Shown here one piece after another: positions 47,591 to 58,145 of a DNA stretch of 64,000 bases. The notes beneath the pieces were generated by a model, which worked only from the letters and a program-made list of their open reading frames with translations, did no database searches and was not told where the DNA came from. Within the stretch, counting starts at the first letter, position 1. Each line of letters opens with the position of its first letter. Origin of the DNA: Biostraticola tofi (GTDB lineage: Bacteria; Pseudomonadota; Gammaproteobacteria; Enterobacterales; Enterobacteriaceae); contig NZ_SMCR01000003.1 in NCBI RefSeq assembly GCF_004343195.1, forward strand, positions 310,001-374,000. Direction: 5' to 3'. Both the position numbers and the translations under genes were made by a program.

Positions 47591-47723
47591 GTGCCATCCC
47601 TCTGCTCCAGGCCGGTCACAAAGGCTGCGTGCCATCCCTCTGCTCCAGGCCGGTCACAAAGGCTGAGTGCCATCCCTTTGCTCCAGGCCGGTTACAATGG
47701 CTGCGTGCTATCCCTCTGCTCCC
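47572..47723. repeat. 4 x 38-bp tandem repeat across the 3' ends of rluC and yceF
   Basis: Units at 47572-47609, 47610-47647, 47648-47685 and 47686-47723 with consensus GGCCGGTCACAAAGGCTG then GTGCCATCCCTCTGCTCCA. Units 1-3 differ at two sites; unit 4 has about six changes. Unit 1 carries the rluC stop and unit 4 the yceF stop. Not a CRISPR array: there are no spacers. Confidence 0.95.
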
Positions 47724-48306
47724 GGCGGAGCAGGGGATTGATTCCCTCCTGTCTGAGCATTGAGGTCAGCGCAATAAGCGGCAAGCCGATAAGTGTATTG
47801 GGATCGCGTCCGTCCAGGGCGTCAAACAGCGTAATGCCCAGCCCCTCGCTTTTAAAGCTCCCTGCGCTAGTCAGCGGCTGCTCCGCATCCACGTAGCCTT
47901 CAATTTCCTCTCGGGTCAGCACTCTAAAACTGACGATAAAGGGTTCCACGCATTGCTGCAGTGTGCCGGTGCGGCTATTCAAGAGCGCCAGACCGGTATA
48001 AAAGGTGACTTTATTGCCGCTGGCCTGCTCCAACTGACGAACGGCATTTTCCCGAGTATGGGGCTTGCCGGTAATTTTACCGTCCAACACGCAGCATTGG
48101 TCAGAACCGATAATTAAATGATTCGGCCAGCCGGCGACAAGCGCTGCCGCTTTGAGGTGGGCCAAGCGCAGCACCATTTGACCAGGTGATTCGCCTTCAA
48201 GGGGTGTTTCATCTATATCTGGCGCAGCCGTGCTGAAAGGCAGCTTGAGTTTTGCCAGCAGTTGGCGGCGAAAGGGGGATGATGAAGCCAAAAGAATTTC
48301 ACACAT
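47692..48306 (-). CDS. yceF: 7-methyl-GTP pyrophosphatase YceF (Maf-like)
   Basis: 204 residues; E. coli 194. Maf-fold nucleotide pyrophosphatase that hydrolyses m7GTP. Starts [20 protein letters not shown], with [27 protein letters not shown] and [20 protein letters not shown]. The extra C-terminal residues ([11 protein letters not shown]) are encoded by the fourth 38-bp repeat unit, so the repeat has lengthened the reading frame. Confidence 0.95.
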   Translation of the reverse strand: MCEILLASSSPFRRQLLAKLKLPFSTAAPDIDETPLEGESPGQMVLRLAHLKAAALVAGWPNHLIIGSDQCCVLDGKITGKPHTRENAVRQLEQASGNKVTFYTGLALLNSRTGTLQQCVEPFIVSFRVLTREEIEGYVDAEQPLTSAGSFKSEGLGITLFDALDGRDPNTLIGLPLIALTSMLRQEGINPLLRREQRDSTQPL

Positions 48307-48446
48307 TTATTTTTACCGGATGATAGCGTATTTGCGCCGGTCATTTTAAACTGTGTACCGCTATGGAAGCGAATAATGGTCAAAGGAGAGCTAAATTAGG
48401 CTTTTTCTTTGACTCCAGGTCATTACAAAGTTAATATGCGCGCCCT

Positions 48447-48968
48447 ATGCAAAAGGTAAAATTACCCTTAACCATTGATGCGGTACGTACCGCTCAGAAA
48501 CGTCTGGACTACTCCGGTGTCTATACGCCTGAGCTGGTAACCCGTGTTGCCGAATCTGTGGTGAGTGTGGAAAGTGATGTTCAGGCCTCATTGTCCTTTG
48601 AAATTGATAATCAGCGCCTGGCGGTTATTCGTGGCAGTGCCGACGTAGCGGTGACGCTACTTTGTCAGCGTTGCAACTCGCCGTTTGCACATCAGGTTCA
48701 CACGACATTTTGTTTCAGTCCGGTCGTCACCGACGAGCAGGCTGAGGCATTGCCGGACGCGTATGAAGCAGTTTATGTCGACAGTTATGGCGAAATAAAC
48801 TTGCTGGCAATGATTGAAGATGAAATTATTCTTTCTTTGCCTATCGCTCCGGTTCATGATCCTGAACACTGTGAAGTGTCCGAAGCGGAACAGATATTTG
48901 GTCAACTGCCTCCAGAGGTGGAAAAGCCAAATCCATTTTCCGTATTAGCCAGTTTAAAGCGTAAGTAA
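48447..48968 (+). CDS. yceD: YceD/DUF177 family 23S rRNA accumulation protein
   Basis: 173 residues, as in E. coli. It begins [20 protein letters not shown] and carries the family Cys pair [12 protein letters not shown] and the acidic core [25 protein letters not shown], ending [14 protein letters not shown]. Bacterial members are needed for normal 23S rRNA accumulation, while the plant homologue acts in chloroplast rRNA processing. Followed after 16 bp by rpmF, the conserved operon. Confidence 0.96.
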   Translation: MQKVKLPLTIDAVRTAQKRLDYSGVYTPELVTRVAESVVSVESDVQASLSFEIDNQRLAVIRGSADVAVTLLCQRCNSPFAHQVHTTFCFSPVVTDEQAEALPDAYEAVYVDSYGEINLLAMIEDEIILSLPIAPVHDPEHCEVSEAEQIFGQLPPEVEKPNPFSVLASLKRK

Positions 48969-48984
48969 TCAAGGAGTAAGGTCC

Positions 48985-49155
48985 ATGGCCGTACAACAAA
49001 ACAAACCCACCCGTTCCAAACGTGGCATGCGTCGTTCTCATGACGCCCTGACCACCACCACTGTATCAGTGGACAAAACTTCCGGTGAAACTCACCTGCG
49101 TCACCACATCACTGCCGACGGTTTCTACCGCGGCCGCAAAGTTATCGCCAAGTAA
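48985..49155 (+). CDS. rpmF: 50S ribosomal protein L32
   Basis: 56 residues from ATG at 48985 behind [26 protein letters not shown] and the end [13 protein letters not shown] are near identical to E. coli L32, one residue shorter in the middle. A structural protein of the large subunit. It sits between yceD and plsX, linking ribosome and fatty-acid operons. Confidence 0.98.
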   Translation: MAVQQNKPTRSKRGMRRSHDALTTTTVSVDKTSGETHLRHHITADGFYRGRKVIAK

Positions 49156-49180
49156 TTCTTTACTTTACCAAGGCGATACA

Positions 49181-50215
49181 TTGATTCGTCTAACCCTTGC
49201 GTTAGATGCAATGGGCGGTGACTTCGGTCCCGCCGTGACAGTGCCTGCTGCATTGCAGGCACTGGCTTCTTATCAGCAACTCGAGTTGCTGCTTGTCGGC
49301 TCCCCCGCAGCGATAACCCCTTTACTGGCAAAAACCGATTCCGTTCTGTTGGAGCGCCTGCAGATTATCCCTGCCGAATCCGTTATTGCCAGTGATGCCA
49401 GACCTTCCCAGGCGATAAGAGCCAGCCGGGGAACGTCGATGCGCATTGCCCTTGAGCTTATCAAGGAAGGGCGGGCACAAGCGTGCGTCAGCGCGGGTAA
49501 TACCGGCGCGCTGATGGGGCTGGCCAAATTGCTGATAAAGCCGCTGGATGGCATAACCAGGCCGGCGCTGATGACCGTTCTTCCCCATCAGCAACGAGGC
49601 AAAACCGTGGTGCTTGACCTTGGCGCCAACATTGAATGCGATGGCGAGATGCTGGCCCAGTTCGCCATTATGGGCGCTGTGATGGCGGAAGAGATACTCG
49701 GCGTGGTTAATCCAAGAGTGGCATTGCTGAACATTGGTGAGGAAGAGACCAAAGGTCTTGACAACATTCATCAGGCAGCATCGATTCTCCAGAGTATTCC
49801 GTCGATTAACTATATCGGTTATCTTGAAGCGAATGAGTTATTGACAGGGAAGACCGATGTCATGGTGTGTGACGGTTTTGTAGGCAATGTCACATTAAAA
49901 ACCATGGAAGGTGTAATAAGAATATTCCTGTCTTTGCTTAAATCCTCCGGGAACGGCGACAGGCAGAGTTGGCTGATGAAGTGGGTCAAGCGCTGGATGC
50001 GGGCGCGATTGACACGTCAGTTCGGCCATCTTAATCCCGATCAGTATAATGGCGCTTGTCTGTTAGGTTTACGTGGCATAGTCATCAAGAGCCACGGCGC
50101 GGCAAATCAGCGCGCGTTTGCCGTCGCAATCGAACAGGCAATGCAAGCGGTGGAGCGGCAGGTCCCGGAACGGATCGCTGCACGCCTGAATGCGGTACTA
50201 CCCAAGAGTGATTAA
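49181..50215 (+). CDS. plsX: Phosphate acyltransferase PlsX
   Basis: 344 residues from a TTG at 49181 (AAGGCG 8 nt upstream), starting [21 protein letters not shown]. coli PlsX is 356 and the difference is at the C-terminus. PlsX makes acyl-phosphate from acyl-ACP for phospholipid synthesis. Conserved: [58 protein letters not shown] and [16 protein letters not shown] longer upstream frame overlaps rpmF and is rejected. Confidence 0.95.
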   Translation: MIRLTLALDAMGGDFGPAVTVPAALQALASYQQLELLLVGSPAAITPLLAKTDSVLLERLQIIPAESVIASDARPSQAIRASRGTSMRIALELIKEGRAQACVSAGNTGALMGLAKLLIKPLDGITRPALMTVLPHQQRGKTVVLDLGANIECDGEMLAQFAIMGAVMAEEILGVVNPRVALLNIGEEETKGLDNIHQAASILQSIPSINYIGYLEANELLTGKTDVMVCDGFVGNVTLKTMEGVIRIFLSLLKSSGNGDRQSWLMKWVKRWMRARLTRQFGHLNPDQYNGACLLGLRGIVIKSHGAANQRAFAVAIEQAMQAVERQVPERIAARLNAVLPKSD

Positions 50216-50221
50216 GCGTAC

Positions 50222-51175
50222 ATGTTTACAAAGATTCTCGGCACCGGCAGTTATTTGCCGGAGCAGATCAGGTCAAATGCGGACCTCGAAAAAACAGTGG
50301 ACACCTCCGATGAATGGATCGTGACCCGTACCGGTATCCGTGAACGTCGCATTGCCGGTGCGGATGAAACTGTGTCCACCATGGGGCTCCATGCGGCTCA
50401 GAATGCGCTGGACATGGCGGGCGTCAGTGCGGACAAGATCGGTATGATTATCGTCGCCACGACGTCGTCAAGCCATGCATTCCCCAGTTCCGCCTGCCAA
50501 ATCCAGCAACAGCTCGGGGTTAACGATGCCATTGCTTTCGATATGGCCGCTGCCTGCGCAGGCTTTGCTTATGCCCTGAGCGTCGCTGACCAGTATATCA
50601 AGCACGGCTCGGTAGAATATGCCCTGGTGATCGGTTCAGACGCCCTCAGCCGGACCCTGGATCCGGAGGATCGCGGCACGCTGATTCTGTTTGGCGATGG
50701 CGCCGGCGCAGTAGTGCTTGGCCGCTCTGAACAGCCGGGAATCATTTCGACCCATCTCCACGCGGACGGCCGTTATGGTGACCTGTTAACGCTGCCTTAC
50801 CATGATCGAGTCGATCCCGCCAAGCCGGCCTATCTCACCATGGCAGGTAATGAAGTATTTAAAGTGGCCGTCACAGAACTGGCACATATTGTTGACGAAA
50901 CGCTTACCGCCAATAATATTGACCGCAGTCAACTGGACTGGCTGGTGCCCCATCAGGCGAACCTGCGTATCATCAGCGCTACCGCCAGGCGTCTTGGCAT
51001 GAGCATGGATAACGTCGTGGTTACGCTGGATCGCCATGGCAACACCTCCGCTGCGTCAGTCCCGCTGGCGCTTGACGAGGCGGTCCGTGACGGACGTATC
51101 AAACGCGATCAACTGGTACTGCTGGAAGCGTTCGGCGGCGGGTTCACCTGGGGTTCAGCGCTGCTGCGGTTTTAG
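50222..51175 (+). CDS. fabH: 3-oxoacyl-ACP synthase III FabH
   Basis: 317 residues, the E. coli length. It starts fatty-acid synthesis by condensing acetyl-CoA with malonyl-ACP. Catalytic Cys112 in [14 protein letters not shown], His in [14 protein letters not shown] and Asn in [14 protein letters not shown]. Six bp after plsX in the fab operon. Confidence 0.98.
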   Translation: MFTKILGTGSYLPEQIRSNADLEKTVDTSDEWIVTRTGIRERRIAGADETVSTMGLHAAQNALDMAGVSADKIGMIIVATTSSSHAFPSSACQIQQQLGVNDAIAFDMAAACAGFAYALSVADQYIKHGSVEYALVIGSDALSRTLDPEDRGTLILFGDGAGAVVLGRSEQPGIISTHLHADGRYGDLLTLPYHDRVDPAKPAYLTMAGNEVFKVAVTELAHIVDETLTANNIDRSQLDWLVPHQANLRIISATARRLGMSMDNVVVTLDRHGNTSAASVPLALDEAVRDGRIKRDQLVLLEAFGGGFTWGSALLRF

Positions 51176-51193
51176 TATTACAGGAACGGAATA

Positions 51194-52126
51194 ATGACGA
51201 CATTAGCTATGGTTTTCCCCGGGCAGGGATCACAGACGGTTGGTATGCTTGCCGCCCTGGCCCTTGAGTATCCGCTGGTGGAAGCCACCTTTGCCGAGGC
51301 TCAGGCGGCGCTGGGATACGATTTATGGCAGTTGGTCCAGCAGGGGCCGGCAGAAGAACTGAACAAGACCTGGCAGACCCAACCTGCATTGCTGGCAGCG
51401 TCCGTCGCCATCTGGCGAGTATGGGAACAGCAGGGCGGAAGCCGTCCCCAGCTTATGGCCGGCCACAGTCTGGGTGAATACTCGGCACTGGTCTGCGCCG
51501 GGGTAATCGATTTTTCGGCGGCGATAAAACTGGTCGAGTTGCGCGGACGCCTGATGCAGGAAGCGGTGCCGGCCGGTACCGGCGCCATGTCAGCGATCAT
51601 CGGACTCGACAATGCCGCCATTGAGCAAGCCTGTGCCGATGCGGCCCAGGGCGAAGTGGTGTCGCCGGTAAACTTCAATTCGCCGGGGCAGGTGGTCATA
51701 GCCGGCCACAAAAATGCGGTTGAACGAGCCGGTGCCGCCTGCAAAGCTGCTGGCGCCAAACGTGCACTGCCGTTGCCAGTCAGCGTGCCGTCACACTGCG
51801 CGCTGATGCGCCCTGCGGCGGACAAGCTCGCCCTGGCATTGAATGAAATCGAATTTTCGGCCCCGCTGATACCGGTGGTGAATAACGTTGACGTTAAAGC
51901 TGAAACCGATCCTTCGGCGATCCGCCAGGCCCTGGTTCGTCAGCTCTACAGCCCGGTACGCTGGTCCGAATCCGTAGAATATCTCGCCGCCCAGGGCGTC
52001 GAGGTATTGATCGAAGTTGGTCCCGGTAAAGTGCTGACCGGTTTGACTAAACGCATTGTCGATACGTTGTCGGGCGTAGCGGTTAACGATCCCGCTTCCC
52101 TGACAGCGGCGCTGCAACAATATTAA
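51194..52126 (+). CDS. fabD: Malonyl-CoA--ACP transacylase FabD
   Basis: 310 residues; E. coli 309. Catalytic Ser92 in [16 protein letters not shown] with the nucleophile elbow GHSLG, Gln-loop start [12 protein letters not shown], Arg in [13 protein letters not shown], and the His of [11 protein letters not shown]. It loads malonate onto ACP for chain extension. Between fabH and fabG in the conserved order. Confidence 0.98.
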   Translation: MTTLAMVFPGQGSQTVGMLAALALEYPLVEATFAEAQAALGYDLWQLVQQGPAEELNKTWQTQPALLAASVAIWRVWEQQGGSRPQLMAGHSLGEYSALVCAGVIDFSAAIKLVELRGRLMQEAVPAGTGAMSAIIGLDNAAIEQACADAAQGEVVSPVNFNSPGQVVIAGHKNAVERAGAACKAAGAKRALPLPVSVPSHCALMRPAADKLALALNEIEFSAPLIPVVNNVDVKAETDPSAIRQALVRQLYSPVRWSESVEYLAAQGVEVLIEVGPGKVLTGLTKRIVDTLSGVAVNDPASLTAALQQY

Positions 52127-52137
52127 TGGGGAATTGC

Positions 52138-52872
52138 ATGAGTTTCGAAGGTAAAATCGCTCTGGTAACGGGAGCAAGCCGCGGAATTGGCCGTGCGATA
52201 GCTGAATTACTGGCTGAGCGCGGCGCCACGGTTATCGGTACCGCCACCAGTGAGAAGGGCGCTGACGCCATCAGTGCCTACCTTGGCGCACAGGGTAAGG
52301 GCCTTGAACTTAATGTTTCCGATGCCGCTTCCATCGACGCCTTTTTAGAGAAAGTGCGCGCAGAATTTGGCGAAGTCGACATTTTAGTTAATAATGCGGG
52401 TATCACGCGTGATAACCTGCTTATGCGTATGAAAGATGACGAATGGCAGGACATCATTGATACTAATCTGACCTCTGTATTCCGTATGTCAAAAGCGGTA
52501 ATGCGTGCGATGATGAAAAAACGCCACGGCAGAATCATTACCATCGGTTCTGTTGTCGGTTCCATGGGTAACGCGGGGCAAACCAACTATGCCGCTGCCA
52601 AGGCCGGTTTAATCGGCTTTAGCAAGTCTCTGGCTCGTGAAGTGGCCTCTCGTGGCATTACCGTCAATGTCGTTGCGCCAGGTTTTATAGCAACTGATAT
52701 GACAGAAGCGTTGACAGATGAACATCGCGCGGGCATCTTGTCGCAAATTCCGGCAAACCGCCTCGGTTCCCCGAAAGAAATAGCCAGTGCTGTTGCTTTT
52801 TTTGCCTCTGATGAGGCGGCATACATTACCGGTGAAACGATACATGTCAATGGCGGCATGTATATGCTGTAA
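52138..52872 (+). CDS. fabG: 3-oxoacyl-ACP reductase FabG
   Basis: 244 residues, as in E. coli, from the ATG at 52138 ([18 protein letters not shown]). NADPH site [13 protein letters not shown] motif, catalytic Ser in [11 protein letters not shown], Tyr and Lys in [14 protein letters not shown]. Reduces 3-ketoacyl-ACP in each elongation cycle. An in-frame ATG four codons upstream is less likely. Confidence 0.98.
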   Translation: MSFEGKIALVTGASRGIGRAIAELLAERGATVIGTATSEKGADAISAYLGAQGKGLELNVSDAASIDAFLEKVRAEFGEVDILVNNAGITRDNLLMRMKDDEWQDIIDTNLTSVFRMSKAVMRAMMKKRHGRIITIGSVVGSMGNAGQTNYAAAKAGLIGFSKSLAREVASRGITVNVVAPGFIATDMTEALTDEHRAGILSQIPANRLGSPKEIASAVAFFASDEAAYITGETIHVNGGMYML

Positions 52873-52953
52873 AAAGCACGAAAATCATTTGCGTTATTTG
52901 TGGCAATAACCGCAAAATAGCATAAAATCGTGGTTTGACCAGCCGGGATTTAG

Positions 52954-52981
52954 TTGCATCTTTTTCAACATTTTATACACT
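52954..52981 (+). promoter_or_regulatory. acpP promoter
   Basis: TTGCAT (52954-52959), 16-bp spacer, TACACT (52976-52981). The stretch from here to the acpP start is close to the E. coli acpP promoter and leader as I remember it. Confidence 0.65.
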
Positions 52982-53026
52982 ACGAAAACCATCGCGTAAG
53001 CGAGTTTTGATAGGAAATTTAAGAGT

Positions 53027-53263
53027 ATGAGCACTATCGAAGAAAGCGTTAAGGCAATCATCGCTGAGCAACTGGGCGTTAAGAAAGAAGAAGTGGTTAA
53101 CAGTGCTTCTTTTGTTGACGACCTCGGCGCTGACTCACTTGACACCGTTGAGCTGGTAATGGCACTGGAAGAAGAGTTTGATACTGAGATTCCGGACGAA
53201 GAAGCTGAAAAAATCACTACTGTTCAGGCAGCAATTGATTTCATTCAGGCAAGCCAGCAGTAA
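53027..53263 (+). CDS. acpP: Acyl carrier protein AcpP
   Basis: 78 residues. Phosphopantetheine serine in [17 protein letters not shown] (Ser37 counting Met). Acidic four-helix protein that carries growing acyl chains through fatty-acid synthesis. Own promoter in the 154-bp gap after fabG. Confidence 0.99.
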   Translation: MSTIEESVKAIIAEQLGVKKEEVVNSASFVDDLGADSLDTVELVMALEEEFDTEIPDEEAEKITTVQAAIDFIQASQQ

Positions 53264-53343
53264 TCGAACATCCCTGGGCGGTCATTCGACCGCCTACGTT
53301 TTCTGTCCCACAGTTAAATATTATCCCTCCCTGGAGGACAAAC

Positions 53344-54585
53344 GTGTCTAAGCGTCGAGTAGTTGTGACCGGACTTGGCATGTTGTCTCCTGTCGGCAAT
53401 ACCGTAGAATCTACGTGGAGTGCGCTCCTTGCCGGACAGAGTGGCATCGGCCTGATCGACCATTTTGATACCACTGCCTATGCAACACGTTTTGCGGGCT
53501 TAGTGAAAAATTTTAATTATGAAGATTTCCTTTCTCGCAAAGAAGCACGCAAGATGGATCCTTTCATTCAGTACGGCGTAGTTGCCGGTATTCAGGCAAT
53601 GCAGGATTCCGGGCTTGTCGTGACTGAAGAAAACGCGGTGCGTTTTGGTGCAGCCATCGGTTCCGGTATCGGTGGGCTTGGGCTTATCGAGGAAAACCAC
53701 AGCGCGCTGGTCAGCGGCGGTCCCCGTAAAATAAGTCCCTTTTTTGTTCCGTCCACCATCGTCAATATGGTTGCCGGTCACCTGACCATTATGCTGGGGC
53801 TGCGCGGTCCGAGTATATCCATTGCGACTGCCTGTACCACCGGCGTGCACAATATCGGCCAAGCGGCGCGCATCATCGCCTATAACGATGCTGATGTCAT
53901 GCTGGCTGGTGGGGCTGAAAAAGCCAGTACGCCACTTGGCGTTGGCGGCTTTGGCGCCGCCCGAGCCCTGTCGACCCGGAACGATGATCCCCAGGCTGCC
54001 AGCCGTCCATGGGATCGCGACCGTGATGGTTTCGTCCTGGGTGACGGAGCCGGAATGATGGTGCTCGAAGAGTATGAGCATGCTAAAAAACGCGGTGCCC
54101 GGATTTACGCCGAGCTGGTCGGTTTTGGCATGAGCAGCGACGCTTATCATATGACTTCCCCGCCGTCCGACGGTGCCGGTGCAGCGCTGGCAATGACCAA
54201 TGCCCTACGCGATGCAGCCATCACGCCTGAACACATCTCTTATATCAATGCCCACGGAACGTCGACGCCTGCCGGCGATATCGCTGAAACCTTCGCCGTG
54301 AAATCGGTATTTGGCGAAGTGGCGCACAAAGTGATGGTCAGCTCGACCAAATCCATGACCGGTCATCTGCTTGGTGCCGCTGGAGCGATTGAATCAATCT
54401 TCAGTGTGCTGGCGTTGCGCGATCAGGCGATTCCCCCTACGATCAACCTCGAAAACCCTGATGAAGGCTGCGACCTGGACTATGTTCCCGGGGAAGCGCG
54501 TCAGGTTTCAGGGATGGAGTATGCGCTCTGTAACTCTTTCGGTTTTGGCGGCACCAACGGTACGCTGGTATTCCGTAAGATTTAA
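53344..54585 (+). CDS. fabF: 3-oxoacyl-ACP synthase II FabF
   Basis: 413 residues from GTG at 53344, as in E. coli. Catalytic Cys164 (counting Met) in [12 protein letters not shown], His in [13 protein letters not shown] and His in [13 protein letters not shown]. Extends acyl chains and governs temperature-dependent unsaturation. Followed by a strong terminator. Confidence 0.98.
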   Translation: MSKRRVVVTGLGMLSPVGNTVESTWSALLAGQSGIGLIDHFDTTAYATRFAGLVKNFNYEDFLSRKEARKMDPFIQYGVVAGIQAMQDSGLVVTEENAVRFGAAIGSGIGGLGLIEENHSALVSGGPRKISPFFVPSTIVNMVAGHLTIMLGLRGPSISIATACTTGVHNIGQAARIIAYNDADVMLAGGAEKASTPLGVGGFGAARALSTRNDDPQAASRPWDRDRDGFVLGDGAGMMVLEEYEHAKKRGARIYAELVGFGMSSDAYHMTSPPSDGAGAALAMTNALRDAAITPEHISYINAHGTSTPAGDIAETFAVKSVFGEVAHKVMVSSTKSMTGHLLGAAGAIESIFSVLALRDQAIPPTINLENPDEGCDLDYVPGEARQVSGMEYALCNSFGFGGTNGTLVFRKI

Positions 54586-54604
54586 TCGTAAAGTGCTTGA
54601 TAAT

Positions 54605-54630
54605 GGCCCGTTTAACGGGCCTTTTTTTTT
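54605..54630 (+). terminator. Intrinsic terminator of fabF
   Basis: GGCCCGTT-T-AACGGGCC hairpin followed by a run of nine or more T, 19 bp past the fabF stop. Confidence 0.92.
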
Positions 54631-54665
54631 ATTTTCGGCGATTGTCTGTTGGGTAAGGAGGGAGA

Positions 54666-55466
54666 ATGAACTGGATAAACGGCGAACCTGCCCTGCATTT
54701 GCCCCTTGGCGACCGTTTAATCCAGTGTGGTGATGGTTTTTTTACCACCGCCCGGTTGCGGCACGGACGCATCAGTCTGCTGCCTTATCACCTGGAGCGC
54801 TTGTCACTGGCTGCCCAGCGTCTGATGTTTGCTCCGCTTGATATGGCGCTGTTGGCTGAGGAAATACAGCTGGCCGCCGAGTCGGCCGTGGATGGCATCA
54901 TCAAAGTCATCATCAGCCGCGGCGGCGGCGGCCGTGGCTACAGCATGGCCGGCGTGAGTGTACCGGTGCGAATTATTTGCCACAGTCCAGCGCCAGCGCA
55001 TTATCCGACCTTGATGCAGCGCGGCGTCGAAATGGCGCTGAGCCCGGTGAGACTGAGTCGTAATCCGCTGTTCGCCGGGCTGAAACACCTCAACCGGCTG
55101 GAACAGGTGATGATACGTGCTCATCTTGACCGGGATGGCAATGCCGATGAAGCGCTGGTGCTGGATACTGCTGGTCAGGTGGTGGAATGCTGCGCCGCCA
55201 ACCTGTTCTGGCGAACTGAGGATCGGGTGTTTACACCACGGTTGAACCAGGCTGGGGTTGAGGGTGTTATGCGCCGGCATATTATCGATACACTTCAGCG
55301 TTCGACTTACACTTTTTCAGAAATTGCCGCAGGACCTGAGGCACTCTACGCTGCTGATGAGGTCATAATCTGCAATGCTTTGATGCCCGTGCTGCCGGTC
55401 AAACGAATTGAGGCCCGTCGTTATTGTTCGCATCAGCTTTTTAATTATCTTGGCCCATATTGTTAA
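54666..55466 (+). CDS. pabC: Aminodeoxychorismate lyase PabC
   Basis: 266 residues; E. coli 269. Class IV PLP aminotransferase-fold enzyme that releases pyruvate from aminodeoxychorismate to give p-aminobenzoate for folate. Visible: GDGFFTTARLRHG, IIKVIISRGGGGRGYS, the PLP Lys in AGLKHLNRLEQVM and LVLDTAGQVVECCAANLFWR. Start follows GGAGGGAGA. The next gene mltG starts 14 bp after its stop. Confidence 0.95.
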   Translation: MNWINGEPALHLPLGDRLIQCGDGFFTTARLRHGRISLLPYHLERLSLAAQRLMFAPLDMALLAEEIQLAAESAVDGIIKVIISRGGGGRGYSMAGVSVPVRIICHSPAPAHYPTLMQRGVEMALSPVRLSRNPLFAGLKHLNRLEQVMIRAHLDRDGNADEALVLDTAGQVVECCAANLFWRTEDRVFTPRLNQAGVEGVMRRHIIDTLQRSTYTFSEIAAGPEALYAADEVIICNALMPVLPVKRIEARRYCSHQLFNYLGPYC

Positions 55467-55479
55467 ACAGAGTTTCAGA

Positions 55480-56502
55480 ATGAAAAAAAAGAATCGGATT
55501 ATAAGCTTCATCATTCTCGGTGCCGCGGCCGCAGCGGCATTTTGTTTTTTTCAAATCAAATACTTCGCTTCTTCTATTCTGACCATCAGCCAGGAAACCA
55601 TCTTCACTCTGCCCGCCGGCACTCATCGCCAGGGACTTAGCGCATTACTGACCGAGCAGAAAATTGCCAAGGACACCCGCTGGCTGCCCTGGCTGCTGCA
55701 GTTGGAACCTGAGCTGGCCAATTTCAAAGCCGGCACATATCGCTTTATGCCGGGGATGACCAACCGGCAAATGCTTGAACTGCTGGCCAGCGGTAAAGAG
55801 GCTCAGTTCAGCATCCGCTTTATCGAAGGATCAAGTTTTGCTGACTGGCAGGTTATTTTGTCTGACGCCCCCTACCTCAAGCACCAACTGACCGGCATCA
55901 GCGAGCCGCAGCTGGCTGAAAAAATCGGCGCCGACAAGCATAAGCCGATTGAGGGCCGACTGTATCCTGACACCTATCTTTACACGGCCAGTACTACCGA
56001 TACTGCGTTGCTTAAACGGGCCTGGCAGCAAATGGATAAAATCCTGCAGCAAACCTGGCAAGACCGGGCCGAAGGATTACCCTATGCCTCTGCCGATGGT
56101 CTGCTGACCATGGCTTCCATTATCGAAAAAGAAACCGGCGTACCAGAGGAAAGGGCCAGGGTTGCGTCGGTGTTTATCAATCGTTTGCGTATCGGCATGC
56201 GACTGCAGACCGACCCGACGGTCATTTATGGCATGGGAAAAAAATATCAGGGCATCCTTACCCGACAAGATTTAAATACCCCGACGCCGTATAATACTTA
56301 CCAGATTTCTGGACTGCCGCCGGGACCGATTGCCATGCCCGGCAAAGGCGCGCTGAACGCCGCCGCCCATCCTGATAAAACGTCCTATCTTTACTTTGTG
56401 GCTGATGGCAAAGGCGGGCATGCCTTTACTACCAATCTGGCGAGCCATAACCAGGCCGTACAGCAGTATCGTAAAATCATGAAGGAAAAGAATGCACAGT
56501 AA
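55480..56502 (+). CDS. mltG: Endolytic transglycosylase MltG
   Basis: 340 residues, the E. coli length, starting [20 protein letters not shown] with a single N-terminal membrane anchor. The periplasmic YceG domain follows: [20 protein letters not shown] (LysM-like part), then the catalytic Glu in [39 protein letters not shown] and [20 protein letters not shown]. It cuts nascent glycan strands as a terminator of elongation. Overlaps tmk by 11 bp. Confidence 0.97.
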   Translation: MKKKNRIISFIILGAAAAAAFCFFQIKYFASSILTISQETIFTLPAGTHRQGLSALLTEQKIAKDTRWLPWLLQLEPELANFKAGTYRFMPGMTNRQMLELLASGKEAQFSIRFIEGSSFADWQVILSDAPYLKHQLTGISEPQLAEKIGADKHKPIEGRLYPDTYLYTASTTDTALLKRAWQQMDKILQQTWQDRAEGLPYASADGLLTMASIIEKETGVPEERARVASVFINRLRIGMRLQTDPTVIYGMGKKYQGILTRQDLNTPTPYNTYQISGLPPGPIAMPGKGALNAAAHPDKTSYLYFVADGKGGHAFTTNLASHNQAVQQYRKIMKEKNAQ

Positions 56503-57133
56503 ATTTATCGTAATTGAAGGGCTTGAGGGCGCAGGTAAAACCAGCGCTATCAATGTCGTGGTTGAAACCCTGAAACGTTACGGTGTAGAGAATGTGGTAT
56601 ATACACGCGAACCCGGGGGAACTCCGCTGGCGGAAGCGTTGCGCCAGCTTATCAAAGAAGGCATCGACGGTGATGTGGTCAGCGACAAAGCGGAAGTGCT
56701 GATGCTGTATGCCGCCAGAGTGCAGTTGGTTGAACGTGTTATCAAGCCGGCGCTGGCGCGTGGCGCGTGGGTAATAGGCGATCGCCACGACCTTTCTTCC
56801 CAGGCCTATCAGGGCGGTGGTCGCGGTATTGATCAGCAGTTGCTTACCCGCTTGCGGAATACGGTGCTGGGCGATTTCAGGCCGGATATGACGCTTTATC
56901 TGGATATTCCTCCGGCGCTGGGGCTCAGTCGAGCCAGGGCCAGGGGGGCGCTGGACCGTATCGAGCAGGAGTCACTGGACTTTTTTGACCGCACCCGGGC
57001 CCGCTATCAGGCGCTGGCCGCTGAGGACCGGTCTATTCTGACGGTGGATGCTTCCGGCACGCTTGCACAGGTCAGCGCTGGAGTCCGCGGGCAACTTGAA
57101 CGTTGGCTGGATGCCCAGGGATGTAAGCCGTGA
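56492..57133 (+). CDS. tmk: Thymidylate kinase
   Basis: 213 residues, as in E. coli. P-loop [18 protein letters not shown] motif in [17 protein letters not shown], lid REPGG and [12 protein letters not shown]. It phosphorylates dTMP to dTDP. Start ATG at 56492 lies inside the end of mltG; its stop overlaps the holB start. Confidence 0.98.
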   Translation: MHSKFIVIEGLEGAGKTSAINVVVETLKRYGVENVVYTREPGGTPLAEALRQLIKEGIDGDVVSDKAEVLMLYAARVQLVERVIKPALARGAWVIGDRHDLSSQAYQGGGRGIDQQLLTRLRNTVLGDFRPDMTLYLDIPPALGLSRARARGALDRIEQESLDFFDRTRARYQALAAEDRSILTVDASGTLAQVSAGVRGQLERWLDAQGCKP

Positions 57134-58134
57134 AATGGTACCCCTGGCTCAGCGCGCCCTACCGGCAGATTCTGGCGCGTTATCAGCAAGAGCGTGGCCA
57201 CCATGCGTTGTTGGTGCATGCTCATGCCGGCTGTGGAGATGCATCGCTGTTTTATGCCATCAGCCGCTGGCTGATGTGCCGGCAGCCGCAGGGCAGTAAA
57301 AGCTGCGGCCATTGCCACAGTTGCCAACTGATGATTGCCGGCAACCACCCGGATTTTTATCAGCTTGAGGTCGAAAAAGGCCGCTCGAGCTTGGGCGTCG
57401 ATGCTGTCCGTCAAGTGGTGGAGGCGTTGTACGGTCATGCTCAGCAAGGCGGGGCCAAGGTAATCTGGCTTGCCAACAGCGAGCTTTTAACCGAACAGGC
57501 AGCCAATGCACTGTTGAAAACCCTTGAAGAGCCGCCTGAACACACTTTCTTTCTGCTGGGGTGTCGGGAGCCTTCTCGCCTGCTGTCAACCTTGCGCAGT
57601 CGCTGCCTGTACTGGCATTTGCCGGCGCCGGACGAACAGTCCGGCCTTTACTGGCTCGGCCAGCAAGGCGGCCAGGAGCCAACCGCTGCCCTGACGGCGC
57701 TGCGTATGCATTATGGCGCGCCGCTGGCGGCGCTTGAACTGCTTGAACCGGCGCGCTGGGCTGAACGTAATGCGCTTTGTGACGGCCTGCAGCGGGCGGT
57801 GGTCAACCAGGATTTTATAGCGCTGTTGCCGCTTATCAGTAAAGACAAGGACGATGCGCCGCTTCACTGGCTGCTCAGTCTGCTGACGGATGCGCTGAAA
57901 TGGCAGCAGGGGGCTTTTGCCTTCGCTATCAATCAGGACAAACCGGAGCTTTTGCAGCTACTGGCGGCGGCTTTTCCGGCCGGCACGCTACACCATCAGT
58001 TGCATCAGTGGCTTGATTGTCGCCGGCAATGGCGCGAGATTACCGGCGTCAATCGCGAGTTACTGCTGGTCAACCAATTGCTGAATTGGGAAAGCGACAC
58101 GCCTGACGGGCGCGCGCATCCCTGGACTTTATAA
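57130..58134 (+). CDS. holB: DNA polymerase III subunit delta'
   Basis: 334 residues, as in E. coli. AAA+ clamp-loader subunit lacking an active P-loop ([15 protein letters not shown]), with the Zn-binding [11 protein letters not shown] and sensor-like [19 protein letters not shown]. It is part of the clamp loader that opens the beta clamp. The ATGA overlap with tmk suggests coupling; ycfH follows 11 bp later. Confidence 0.97.
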   Translation: MKWYPWLSAPYRQILARYQQERGHHALLVHAHAGCGDASLFYAISRWLMCRQPQGSKSCGHCHSCQLMIAGNHPDFYQLEVEKGRSSLGVDAVRQVVEALYGHAQQGGAKVIWLANSELLTEQAANALLKTLEEPPEHTFFLLGCREPSRLLSTLRSRCLYWHLPAPDEQSGLYWLGQQGGQEPTAALTALRMHYGAPLAALELLEPARWAERNALCDGLQRAVVNQDFIALLPLISKDKDDAPLHWLLSLLTDALKWQQGAFAFAINQDKPELLQLLAAAFPAGTLHHQLHQWLDCRRQWREITGVNRELLLVNQLLNWESDTPDGRAHPWTL

Positions 58135-58145
58135 AAGGGTAGAGT

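Noticed and set aside
47572-47723. CRISPR array
   Set aside because: Repeats are contiguous without spacers, and no cas genes are present.
47563-47896. Open frames reading through the 38-bp repeats
   Set aside because: Generated by the repeats and antisense to yceF; no ribosome site.
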